18,350 nt of DNA, from the NCBI GenBank assembly GCA_016929735.1, contig JAFGID010000186.1:1-18350 (forward strand), written 5' to 3'. How positions within the stretch are numbered: position 1 is the stretch's first letter; every line of letters starts with the position of its first letter. The position numbers and the translations under genes were made by a program. The DNA is from Ignavibacteriales bacterium. Lineage in GTDB: Bacteria; Bacteroidota; Ignavibacteria; Ignavibacteriales; Melioribacteraceae. This document shows, in pieces, positions 7,366-14,697 of the stretch. The notes below the pieces were generated by a model. The model searched no databases, was not told the origin of the DNA, and saw nothing but the letters and a program-made list of their open reading frames with translations.

Positions 7366-8271
7366 CTACCACTTTTTTTTATAATAATTTTTTAAGGGTT
7401 GCAAATTAACAAATAAAATACCAATTAGCACAACACAACTTCCAATTATATCATAAATTGAAAATTTTTCAGATAAAATTAACCATCCTAAAATAATAGC
7501 AACTATCGGTGTAATTAATGATGAAAAAGAAAGAATAACAATATTCATTCTTTTCAATAACCAATAATAAGTCGTGAAAGCTACTAATGTTCCGAATGTA
7601 GCTAAATAAGATACACTCAAAATTCCATTCAAATCAAATTTCCAATAATTTCTGTCCTCCAAAAAATATCCAATTAAAATAAGAATTATTCCGCTTGATA
7701 ATAAAGGTAAAAAATTCATTGTAATCGGATTAAGATGTTGTCCAAATTTTTTAATAGTAACTGCAATTAAAGCTTGAAGAATCGCACTCAAAATTACAAA
7801 TAACATCCCTAGGAAATCGTGAGAAAAATCAATACTAAAATCTTCCGCAAAAATAATTATAATTCCAATGAAACCGAGAGTTACACCAATAATTTTTAAT
7901 TTTCCAATCTCCTCATTTGGAAGGAGAAAATAAGAAAACACAATAATAAAAAATGGATATACAGCAAATAAAATTGACGCCAAACCTGTATCAATATATT
8001 GTTCAGCCCAATATACTAACCCGAATGGTATAACAAATGAAAAAAAAGTTAAGACTAAATACAACTTAAGAGATAAAAAATCAAGTTGAAGCGTCATTCC
8101 TCTGAATTTCATAAAAATAAAAATTAAAATTGAAGCTAAGAAAAATCTTAAACCGATTGAAAAAAATGGAGTAAAAGAATACAATCCAAATTTTATAGCA
8201 AGCCAGGTAGAACCCCAAATGATACTGATTCCTATATACCCAATAAATATTTTTATCGAATTACTTTTCAT
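7366..8271 (-). CDS. EamA/DMT-family inner-membrane transporter
   Basis: A 301-residue, very hydrophobic protein with about ten predicted transmembrane segments in two repeats of five. This is the layout of the drug/metabolite transporter (EamA, RhaT-like) family. Typical family strings are present: the N-terminal IIWGSTWLAIKFGL and, in the first repeat, GLVYWAEQYIDTGLASILFA before the segment ending in FSYFLLPNEEIG. In the second repeat, SLITPIVAIILGWLILSE precedes the last helix. Members move amino acids, nucleosides or other metabolites; the substrate here cannot be inferred. Its ATG overlaps the stop of the YfiH gene by four bases (ATGA), indicating translational coupling. Confidence 0.92.
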   Translation of the reverse strand: MKSNSIKIFIGYIGISIIWGSTWLAIKFGLYSFTPFFSIGLRFFLASILIFIFMKFRGMTLQLDFLSLKLYLVLTFFSFVIPFGLVYWAEQYIDTGLASILFAVYPFFIIVFSYFLLPNEEIGKLKIIGVTLGFIGIIIIFAEDFSIDFSHDFLGMLFVILSAILQALIAVTIKKFGQHLNPITMNFLPLLSSGIILILIGYFLEDRNYWKFDLNGILSVSYLATFGTLVAFTTYYWLLKRMNIVILSFSSLITPIVAIILGWLILSEKFSIYDIIGSCVVLIGILFVNLQPLKNYYKKKW

Positions 8272-9002
8272 TTTGTATTCTTTAATGCAATAATTCCTAA
8301 AGCTCTACCCGACATCTCACCATCACGCCTATATGAGTGCAAAAGTGAATTAGTCTCGAATGAACAAATATTTGAAATCTGAATATTTCCTTTTTTAACC
8401 TGATTTGCTAATAACATATCATAATTAGCAGCAGCAATATTTAGAAATAGTTTATTACAATTTTTATAAATATATTTTCTATGAAATTTTTCTCCTACTT
8501 CCTTTCCGATTTCATAATTAAAAACAGATATTGAAGGAGATATATAAGCATATAGATTTTCTGGATTCGTCGTGAATTCATTTATCATTAAATTGATAGT
8601 CTTGTGCAGTATTTTTTTTGCAGTACCCCTCCAGCCTGAATGGACGCTGGCGATTACATTATTTACTTTATCATACAAAAAAATTCCTGCACAATCAGCT
8701 GAAGTAATTGAAATCCCTAACTCTGTCCTGTTTGTAATAAGTGCATCGCAATCACCAACAAATCCTGGTTTATCCACAACTTTAATTATATCACTATGTG
8801 TTTGATGTTGATATACTAAATTGGATATTCCTAATTTATTAAAAAATTTATTTCTGTTTTCATTAACAATTTTTTCATCGTCCCCAACATGAAGAGATAA
8901 ATTAAAATAAAATGGATGGCCTCTTTTTGATCCAATTTTTGTGCTGAATCCAAAAATAATTTCAGGGAATCTATTAAACAAACTGCTTCGAATAATAATC
9001 AT
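8268..9002 (-). CDS. YfiH-family (DUF152) purine nucleoside phosphorylase / polyphenol oxidase-like protein
   Basis: A 244-residue member of the YfiH/LACC1 family (PF02578). E. coli YfiH binds zinc through H71, C107 and H124. Here the matching residues are H69 (QHQTHSD), C104 (SADCAG) and H121 (SVHSGWRG), with nearly the same spacing. Other conserved strings are GDCDALIT, ISPSI and LLHSYRRDGEMSGR near the end. Bacterial members have been reported as purine nucleoside phosphorylase/adenosine deaminase enzymes, as laccase-like oxidases, and as editors of peptidoglycan precursors (PgeF), so the in vivo role is not fixed. The operon neighbour deoxynucleoside kinase would fit nucleoside salvage, which is inference. 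It follows the PLP lyase by 28 bases. No Shine-Dalgarno is seen. Confidence 0.9.
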   Translation of the reverse strand: MIIIRSSLFNRFPEIIFGFSTKIGSKRGHPFYFNLSLHVGDDEKIVNENRNKFFNKLGISNLVYQHQTHSDIIKVVDKPGFVGDCDALITNRTELGISITSADCAGIFLYDKVNNVIASVHSGWRGTAKKILHKTINLMINEFTTNPENLYAYISPSISVFNYEIGKEVGEKFHRKYIYKNCNKLFLNIAAANYDMLLANQVKKGNIQISNICSFETNSLLHSYRRDGEMSGRALGIIALKNTK

Positions 9003-9030
9003 AAATTACGAATATAAATCAATTAGTCAT

Positions 9031-10341
9031 TTAAATAATCTCTAAGGATTTTTTAATATCGATTATTATATCTTTTGCATTTTCTAATCCTACAGCCAGA
9101 CGAACACCACCCGGATCAATTGCTCGTGATTCCAGCTCTTCTGCCGGAACAACGGAATGCGTCATTGAGGCAGGGTGTTCAATAAGCGTTCTACTGTGTC
9201 CAAGACTTACAGCTAAAGTTAATGTATAAGCATTTTCAGCAATGTAGTCCATAAATTTGCTTCCATTCTCTTTACTTTCAGCAGGACTCTTTCCTTTTAA
9301 TACAAAATATATTAAGCTACCTGGTGCAAATATTCCTTCAAAATCAAGCATCTGTTTTTTTGCAATTTCATAATGTTTATATGATTTTAATCCGGGATAA
9401 TTAACAAATTCAATCTTCGGATGATTTTCGAGGTATTCGGCTATTTCCTGCGCAGTCTTAATTTGCTTTTTTTGACGTAATGATAAGGTTGGTAATCCGT
9501 AAGTTAAAATTGCCCAAGCTGCTTTTGTTGATAAGACAGCTCCAAAATCCTTTCGGTACAAAAGTAATAATCCTTTGAATTTTTTCGGTCCGATAACCAC
9601 TCCACCCATATCAGTTCCAAACCCACCAATACCTTTAGTTAAAGAGTGAACAACAAAATCAGCACCAAAATTTAGCGGCCTCTGACAATACGGAGTCGAG
9701 AATGTATTGTCAATTACTATATAAATTTTGTTTTCATCAGTTCTCTTTTTATTTTCAGTATCAATAACTTTTCTTATCTCCTGAATATCAATTATATCGA
9801 GATTTGGATTGCTCGGGGTTTCAAAATATATAACTTTTGTTTTCTCGGTTAAATTTTTTGATAAATTTTCAATTATTGTTAAATCGACATAATTAACTTT
9901 TATATTATATCTCGGATACCAATTATTGAATAAGGATATTGTACAACCATACATTGTCTTGTGAGCTAAAATTTCATCATTTGATTTTGTGAGAATACCC
10001 ATAATTGCAGAAATGGCACCCATACCCGTAGCAAAAGTAACAGCAGCTTCTCCTTCTTCTGCAAAAGCCAAATTTTCTTCAAGTATATCTTTATTAGGTT
10101 CTCCTAATCTGTCATAAATAAAAATTGGGTCTTCAAGAAAATCATCAATGTTGCCAAATTGCATAAATCCACGAGCACCCCTATCAACTGAATCCAAACG
10201 AAAAGTTGTAGAAGATGAAATTGGGGCTGTGACGTGATGGGAAAAGTCCCATTTAGCTGTAAAATCTTTACCTAACAATAATTTTGTTTCCATCGAATAA
10301 TTAGAATTATTCAATTTCTTTGATTTTTCATCCTTTTTCAT
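9031..10341 (-). CDS. Trans-sulfuration family PLP enzyme (methionine gamma-lyase / cystathionine gamma-lyase type)
   Basis: Cys/Met-metabolism PLP enzyme, 436 residues from the start chosen here. PLP-binding features are the phosphate loop ATGMGAI (105-111), the cofactor aspartate in IDNTFSTPY (D211) and the Schiff-base lysine in HSLTKGIGG (K236). The active-site tyrosine region reads MYGCT, with C133 at the position that is cysteine in methionine gamma-lyases (YGCT) and usually glycine in cystathionine lyases and sulfhydrylases. This hints at a gamma-lyase, but members of this family are hard to separate by eye. The C-terminus has the usual SLGHSRTLIEHPASMTHS. I start at the ATG at 10341, five bases after GGGAG, rather than at an in-frame TTG at 10353. 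It lies 12 bases after fmt. Confidence 0.88.
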   Translation of the reverse strand: MKKDEKSKKLNNSNYSMETKLLLGKDFTAKWDFSHHVTAPISSSTTFRLDSVDRGARGFMQFGNIDDFLEDPIFIYDRLGEPNKDILEENLAFAEEGEAAVTFATGMGAISAIMGILTKSNDEILAHKTMYGCTISLFNNWYPRYNIKVNYVDLTIIENLSKNLTEKTKVIYFETPSNPNLDIIDIQEIRKVIDTENKKRTDENKIYIVIDNTFSTPYCQRPLNFGADFVVHSLTKGIGGFGTDMGGVVIGPKKFKGLLLLYRKDFGAVLSTKAAWAILTYGLPTLSLRQKKQIKTAQEIAEYLENHPKIEFVNYPGLKSYKHYEIAKKQMLDFEGIFAPGSLIYFVLKGKSPAESKENGSKFMDYIAENAYTLTLAVSLGHSRTLIEHPASMTHSVVPAEELESRAIDPGGVRLAVGLENAKDIIIDIKKSLEII

Positions 10342-10346
10342 TTTAT

Positions 10347-10351
10347 CTCCC
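10347..10351 (-). promoter_or_regulatory. Shine-Dalgarno deciding the PLP lyase start
   Basis: On the minus strand the sequence TTGGGAGATAAAATG places GGGAG five bases before an ATG at 10341. A TTG at 10353 in the same frame would overlap this ribosome binding site and would directly abut the fmt stop, so the ATG is the better start. Confidence 0.7.
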
Positions 10352-10353
10352 AA

Positions 10354-11253
10354 TTAAATTTTATATCCTCTTAAGAATTCTTCGGTTTTCATTTTCTTTC
10401 GTCCTTCTGGTTGTATCTCTAAAATTTTTATAGAATTGTAGGTACATCCTATTATCAACTCATTCTTAGTTTGATACACTTCACCAACTTTTAAATTTAA
10501 ATAACTCACTACTTCGCTTTTAAATACTTTATATCGCTTATCGTTGTAAACAAAATAAGCCCCTGGTGTTGGAGATAATCCACGTATCAAATTAAAAATA
10601 GCACGAGCGGATTTTTTCCAATCTATAAGACAAATTTCATCACTTATTTTAGGTGCTGAACAGACTAGAGAATCATCTTGCTTCTCAAGATTAACTTTAT
10701 TTTCTTGAATTGCCTCTATGGTTTCTAATACCAAATCAGCACCGAGATTTTTCAGTTTTTCATATAAAATCCCATAGTCATCAAAATCACAAATTAATAT
10801 TTTCTTTTGTAATATTATATCACCAGTATCTACTTTTTCTTTAATAAAAAAAGTTGTAACTCCAGTTTCTTTTTCACCATTTATTATAGCCCATTGAATT
10901 GGTGCCGCACCTCTATATTTAGGCAATAATGATGCATGTAAATTAAACGTTCCTAAATTTGGAATAGTAAATACTTCCGCAGGTAAGATTTTGAATGCAA
11001 CAACGACAAATAAATCAGCTTTTATATCCTTAAGATTTTGAACAAATTTTTCATCATTTAAATTATCAGGTTGAAGTAATTTTAATTTGTGTTGTAGTGC
11101 AAATTCCTTAACCGGACTATATGAAATTTTCTGACCTCTACCTGACTGTTTATCAGGGATAGTAACAATAGCTGAAATTTCATAGATACTATTAATTAAT
11201 TTTTCAAGAGTAGTGACAGCAAAATCCGGTGTCCCGAAAAAAACAATTTTCAT
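10354..11253 (-). CDS. fmt: Methionyl-tRNA formyltransferase
   Basis: Fmt formylates initiator methionyl-tRNA using 10-formyltetrahydrofolate, in the cytoplasm. The 299-residue length is slightly short of E. coli's but normal for this phylum. The N-terminal Rossmann domain begins MKIVFFGTPDFAV. The catalytic region NLHASLLPKYRGAAPIQWAI contains the conserved asparagine and histidine, and the catalytic aspartate follows in VDTGDIILQ. The tRNA-contacting loop is visible as PDKQSGRGQKISYSPVKEFA. The C-terminal OB-like domain begins near ARAIFNLIRGLSPTPGAY. It follows def by 15 bases, the widespread def-fmt pairing, and precedes the PLP lyase by 12. Identification is certain. Confidence 0.98.
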   Translation of the reverse strand: MKIVFFGTPDFAVTTLEKLINSIYEISAIVTIPDKQSGRGQKISYSPVKEFALQHKLKLLQPDNLNDEKFVQNLKDIKADLFVVVAFKILPAEVFTIPNLGTFNLHASLLPKYRGAAPIQWAIINGEKETGVTTFFIKEKVDTGDIILQKKILICDFDDYGILYEKLKNLGADLVLETIEAIQENKVNLEKQDDSLVCSAPKISDEICLIDWKKSARAIFNLIRGLSPTPGAYFVYNDKRYKVFKSEVVSYLNLKVGEVYQTKNELIIGCTYNSIKILEIQPEGRKKMKTEEFLRGYKI

Positions 11254-11268
11254 AATTTTTTAATAAAT

Positions 11269-11814
11269 TTACTTAATGAATATTGGGTAATCGGTTTCAA
11301 TTTGCCTTTTTAACAAACTATCCAAAACATTTGATAATTTTTTCTTACTTTTGTTATCAATTCTATCGGGAATTAATTTACCAATCAAATGATCCGACTC
11401 GTGCTGAAAAACTCTAGCAAGTAAACCATCTGCTTCAATCTCTTGTTCTTCTTCATTCAAATCTAAATATCTTAATTTAATAGCTGCTGGTCTAAATACG
11501 TCTGCTCGTAAAGTAGGTAAACTAAGACAACCTTCCTCAAAGGGTTCTGTTTCATTAGACGAAGCAATTATTTTAGGATTAATGGCAATCAAGGGCTTAA
11601 CTTTTTCATATCCTTCAACTGGACTAATATCAACTATAAAAATTTGTTTATCGAGATTCACTTGATTAGCCGCAAGCCCTATCCCATTAGCATTCCGCAT
11701 AGTATCGAACATATCTTTGACAAGTGTAATTAATTCATCGTCAATCGCAGTTATTTCTTTTGCTTTTTTCCTGAGAATTTCTTCTCCATAAATTGTTATC
11801 GGTAATAATGACAT
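11269..11814 (-). CDS. def: Peptide deformylase
   Basis: Def removes the N-formyl group from nascent proteins, undoing the modification made by the Fmt encoded next to it. All three metal/catalytic motifs are intact: motif I GIGLAANQV, motif II EGCLSLP (metal cysteine) and motif III QHESDHLIG (two metal histidines and the catalytic glutamate). At 181 residues it is a typical bacterial enzyme. It is the first gene of the ten-gene minus-strand run. AAAGG lies about a dozen bases before its ATG, and a TAAATTTG box lies about 36 bases upstream (listed separately). The gene diverges from the T9SS cargo gene. Confidence 0.98.
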   Translation of the reverse strand: MSLLPITIYGEEILRKKAKEITAIDDELITLVKDMFDTMRNANGIGLAANQVNLDKQIFIVDISPVEGYEKVKPLIAINPKIIASSNETEPFEEGCLSLPTLRADVFRPAAIKLRYLDLNEEEQEIEADGLLARVFQHESDHLIGKLIPDRIDNKSKKKLSNVLDSLLKRQIETDYPIFIK

Positions 11815-11849
11815 TTAAAATATTTACCTTTGTTTTTTGATTTACATTA

Positions 11850-11857
11850 CAAATTTA
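11850..11857 (-). promoter_or_regulatory. Candidate -7 box of the def operon promoter
   Basis: TAAATTTG on the minus strand fits the Bacteroidota -7 consensus TAnnTTTG exactly. It lies 36 bases before the def ATG, implying a leader of about 30 bases. The -33 element is poor: about 20 bases upstream the sequence is only AATG rather than TTTG. It is the best candidate for transcription of the def-to-GT9 gene run, because no other intergenic gap in that run exceeds 28 bases. Confidence 0.32.
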
Positions 11858-11910
11858 AATCAATTTAGTTAAAAAAACATTATTTTAATAAATTTATGAT
11901 TGAAATAGTG

Positions 11911-11936
11911 ATATCATTTATAGATATGAATGATAT
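11911..11936. repeat. Inverted repeat between def and the T9SS cargo gene
   Basis: ATATCATT at 11911-11918 and AATGATAT at 11929-11936 form a perfect eight-base inverted repeat with a ten-base centre. It lies 15 bases upstream of the cargo gene's -33 box and about 54 bases upstream of the def -7 box, where a shared operator for the two divergent promoters could sit. The DNA is very A+T-rich, so a chance match is quite possible. Confidence 0.3.
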
Positions 11937-11950
11937 GTAGAACATAAAAG

Positions 11951-11981
11951 TTTGATTAATTAAAATTATTTACTATATTTT
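11951..11981 (+). promoter_or_regulatory. Promoter of the T9SS cargo gene
   Basis: TTTG at 11951-11954 is followed, after exactly 19 bases, by TATATTTT at 11974-11981. This fits the Bacteroidota pattern TTTG-N19-TAnnTTTG at all but the last base. The same stretch also reads as a sigma-70-like TTGATT-N16-TATATT. The predicted transcript would start near 11988, leaving a leader of about 28 bases that includes a strong ribosome binding site. Confidence 0.5.
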
Positions 11982-12000
11982 AAATATCAAAAAACAAATT

Positions 12001-12008
12001 AAAGGAGG
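12001..12008 (+). promoter_or_regulatory. Strong Shine-Dalgarno before a GTG start
   Basis: AAAGGAGG, an almost full anti-Shine-Dalgarno match, lies seven bases before GTG at 12016. It fixes the start of the secreted protein. It stands out because most other genes in the window have a weak site or none. Confidence 0.75.
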
Positions 12009-12015
12009 TCTTACT

Positions 12016-13383
12016 GTGAAAAAACTATTAATAAGTATTTTCATATTATTGTTAACCGTTTTTACATCTTTTGCACAAGTTACTACATCAAATAAACTGC
12101 CTAAATGGAATTTAAGCAATCAATTTGATGGTACCGAAAGTCCTGTCCTTAATAAGGTAACTAAAACTTCTGCATTCATTCCAATCACTTGTCCTCCTGG
12201 AGCAAGACATGAAAACGAACCTTGTAAAGTTGCCGCTCTTGACTCTGTTAATGGAGGATGTAATACTCCACCTTATGTGTATTATTCTACTGTTGAGCTA
12301 GGTGATACAATCTGTGGTGCTGCATGGGTAGACTCAATTCCTAACGGAACCATGTATAGAGATACAGACTGGTACTTATTTCAATTAGATAGTTATTATG
12401 ATTTTGAGTTTACCGCCGTTAGTGAATTTAATGCGTTGTGCTTTATCATAGATATGACTGATGGTTGCGGTAATTTAACAACTCCATATAGTGATACATT
12501 TTCCGGATTGGATACAGGCAAAATGAGTGGTACGCTTAGTCCGGGTTATTATTGTGTGTGGATGGGAGCTTCTGGTTGGAGTAAATTTTACAAATGTGCT
12601 TCTGATTCATTAGATTATTGGTTTACCATCAGTGGAACACCTACATCTGCACCCTCTTTCTGTCCAGTTGATACACCATATTCTTCAATTTTGGAAGACG
12701 AACCTTGCGGTGATGATTCAAATGGCGGATGTAATATGACAACACCCACATTCGATACTGTTAATGTTGGAACTGTTATTGTTGGCAATGTTTGGTTCGA
12801 TGGAAGTACAAGGGATACTGATTGGTACATATTTACTCTTACTGATACGACTATTGTTACATTAACTGCTAAAGCAGAATTCACTGGTTATACAGGATTC
12901 ATTGATTTCAGCTCTGGATGTCCAGTCTCAAGTTTTTATTCTTATGTTTATTTTTATCCTTGTCAATTTTCTTCTTTAACTGAAAAATTGCCACCTGGTG
13001 AATGGGTTGTTTGGGCTGGTTCTGATTATAGTACGGTTATTGATTGTGATTCTAATGTTTATAAGTTGGGAATATTTCAAGGTCCTGCAACAGAAATAAT
13101 AGATAATCAAAATGTTTTGACTTCATACAAGCTTGAACAAAATTATCCAAATCCATTTAATCCTATAACGAACATCAGATTTTCGATTCCAAATGCTTCA
13201 AATGTTAAGTTAACAATTTATAATATTCTTGGTGAAAAAGTTGCAACCTTGGTTAATGAACTAAAAACAGCTGGGACTCATCAGGTTGAGTTTGATGCTT
13301 CATATTTATCGTCGGGTATTTACTTCTACAGACTTGAAACTCCAGAGTATATTGATATTAAGAAAATGATTTTAATGAAGTAA
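12016..13383 (+). CDS. T9SS-secreted protein with two PPC-like domains
   Basis: A 455-residue exported protein of unknown function. It has a signal peptide (1-20, ending TSFA before QVTT). It then has two related domains of about 140-150 residues (about 59-207 and 216-354) and a C-terminal T9SS type A sorting domain (about 376-455: NYPNPFNPIT, VKLTIYNILGEKV, then LSSGIYFYRL). Each domain shows the same order of landmarks: EPC (68-70; 229-231), NGGCN (79-83; 236-240), RDTDWY (115-120; 266-271) and PG followed by VW.G (176-184; 327-334). This resembles bacterial pre-peptidase C-terminal (PPC-like) beta-sandwich domains. The mature part has 14 cysteines, suggesting disulfides. No catalytic domain is visible. 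The sorting domain is normally removed after passage through the outer membrane. The gene is monocistronic, with its own promoter and terminator. Confidence 0.85.
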   Translation: MKKLLISIFILLLTVFTSFAQVTTSNKLPKWNLSNQFDGTESPVLNKVTKTSAFIPITCPPGARHENEPCKVAALDSVNGGCNTPPYVYYSTVELGDTICGAAWVDSIPNGTMYRDTDWYLFQLDSYYDFEFTAVSEFNALCFIIDMTDGCGNLTTPYSDTFSGLDTGKMSGTLSPGYYCVWMGASGWSKFYKCASDSLDYWFTISGTPTSAPSFCPVDTPYSSILEDEPCGDDSNGGCNMTTPTFDTVNVGTVIVGNVWFDGSTRDTDWYIFTLTDTTIVTLTAKAEFTGYTGFIDFSSGCPVSSFYSYVYFYPCQFSSLTEKLPPGEWVVWAGSDYSTVIDCDSNVYKLGIFQGPATEIIDNQNVLTSYKLEQNYPNPFNPITNIRFSIPNASNVKLTIYNILGEKVATLVNELKTAGTHQVEFDASYLSSGIYFYRLETPEYIDIKKMILMK

Positions 13384-13402
13384 CTATGTAGAAAATATTT
13401 CA

Positions 13403-13428
13403 GGCTGTCAAATTTGACAGCCTTTTTT
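13403..13428 (+). terminator. Intrinsic terminator after the T9SS cargo gene
   Basis: GGCTGTCA-AATT-TGACAGCC (13403-13422) forms an eight-base perfect stem with a four-base loop, and TTTTTT follows immediately. It begins 20 bases after the stop codon. On the other strand the stem is not followed by a T-run, so it probably acts in the plus direction only, although aroC transcription converges from the right. Confidence 0.88.
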
Positions 13429-13458
13429 ATTATCAAATTATTTTCTTAGTTTTAATTT

Positions 13459-14616
13459 TCAGTAATTTTGTTTTGTTGCCTGCATTGAATCACCACCAAA
13501 TTTTTCTTTGAAATATTTTGCTATTATCCAAGCAAGCATTGATTCCGCAACTACTGAACAAGCAGGAACCGCGACGACATCACTCCTTTCTTTTCGTGAA
13601 ATTAAATTCTTTCTACTTAAAATATCTATAGTATTCATAGGTGACATCAATGTTGGAATTGGTTTCATTGCTACTCTGACAATTATTGGTAAACCAGTTG
13701 TCATACCTCCTTCAATCCCCCCAGAATGATTTGTCTTTCTGCTAAATGTTTTCCTTTCTCTTGTAATTTCATCATTTGATGAACTACCAAAAATATTTGC
13801 TAATTGAAATCCCATTCCTATTTCAACACCTTTAACTGCATTTATTGACATCATTGCTGCTGAAATATCAGCATTAATTTTTCTATCGTAATGAACATAA
13901 CTGCCTAGTCCAACAGGTACTCCTGTTGCAATGATATAAAATGTTCCGCCAAGTGTTTCACCTTTTTGATTTGCTTCCTCAATTTTCTTAATTATTTCAT
14001 TCTCATGTTTTTGGTCAAACACTCTAACCTGATTTTTGTCTGCTTTTAAAGATATTTCCCAAGCATTTTTTTCTTTTATTTTATTATTGAATAAATTATC
14101 TGAATAATTTTTTCTTGGATAAATACCACCAATACTTTCAACAAAACTGCCAATACTAATCCCAAAATTTTCTAAAAATTTTCGTGCAACCGAGCCAGCA
14201 ACAACTCTACAAGCAGTCTCCCTTGCACTTGCTCTTTCAATTACATTTCTAATATCATCAAAATCATATTTTTGTGAACCGACAAGATCAGCATGTCCAG
14301 GGCGAGGAACTGTAATTTTTTCAACCTTTTTATTATTTTTATCTATTGACATTTTAGTTTGCCAGTTTTCCCAGTCTTTATTTTTAATAAGAACAGATAT
14401 TGGCGAACCAAGCGTTTTACCATTTCTTACACCAGATATAATTTCACACTCATCAGTTTCAATTTTCATTCTGTCCCCTCTTCCATCTCCTATCATCCTT
14501 CTTTTTAGATGAAAATCGAGATATTTTTTATCAATTTCCATGTTTGATGGAAAACCTTCGATGATTACGGACAGTGCTTTTCCGTGCGATTCACCTGCTG
14601 TTAAAAATCTTATCAT
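13459..14616 (-). CDS. aroC: Chorismate synthase
   Basis: AroC converts 5-enolpyruvylshikimate-3-phosphate to chorismate using reduced FMN, the last common step to aromatic amino acids and folate precursors. The 385-residue protein has the family signatures in order: FLTAGESHGKAL at the N-terminus, RRMIGDGRGDRM, ISGVRNGKTLGSPI, PRPGHADLVG, RASARETA, and toward the end SGGIEGGMTTGLPI and RKERSDVVAVPACSVVAE. All look intact. It is a single-gene unit: the upstream Nfn genes are closed off by a hairpin terminator, and a TATATTTG box overlaps that terminator's tail. It converges with the T9SS cargo gene. Confidence 0.98.
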   Translation of the reverse strand: MIRFLTAGESHGKALSVIIEGFPSNMEIDKKYLDFHLKRRMIGDGRGDRMKIETDECEIISGVRNGKTLGSPISVLIKNKDWENWQTKMSIDKNNKKVEKITVPRPGHADLVGSQKYDFDDIRNVIERASARETACRVVAGSVARKFLENFGISIGSFVESIGGIYPRKNYSDNLFNNKIKEKNAWEISLKADKNQVRVFDQKHENEIIKKIEEANQKGETLGGTFYIIATGVPVGLGSYVHYDRKINADISAAMMSINAVKGVEIGMGFQLANIFGSSSNDEITRERKTFSRKTNHSGGIEGGMTTGLPIIVRVAMKPIPTLMSPMNTIDILSRKNLISRKERSDVVAVPACSVVAESMLAWIIAKYFKEKFGGDSMQATKQNY

Positions 14617-14645
14617 TTAATTCTCAAAATAATTTTTGGTTATTA

Positions 14646-14653
14646 CAAATATA
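14646..14653 (-). promoter_or_regulatory. Candidate -7 box of the aroC promoter
   Basis: TATATTTG on the minus strand matches the Bacteroidota -7 consensus TAnnTTTG exactly and lies 29 bases before the aroC ATG. No TTTG is found about 19 bases upstream, where the terminator hairpin of the preceding gene sits. If real, the promoter and the terminator overlap. Confidence 0.28.
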
Positions 14654-14679
14654 AAAAGGTATGTTTATCACATACCTTT
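14646..14679 (-). terminator. Intrinsic terminator after the Nfn gene pair
   Basis: Read on the minus strand, AAAGGTATGT-GATAA-ACATACCTTT forms a perfect ten-base stem with a five-base loop (plus-strand 14655-14679). The T-rich tail TTATATTTG follows. It begins 18 bases after the stop of the large Nfn subunit and separates that operon from aroC. Confidence 0.82.
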
Positions 14680-14697
14680 GAAAATTCAATTTGCTAA

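Noticed and set aside
12615..12884. 89-codon frame on the minus strand inside the T9SS cargo gene
   Set aside because: Fully antisense to a gene whose repeats, signal peptide and sorting domain are clear. The valine-rich product looks like a mirror of Thr/Asn codons.
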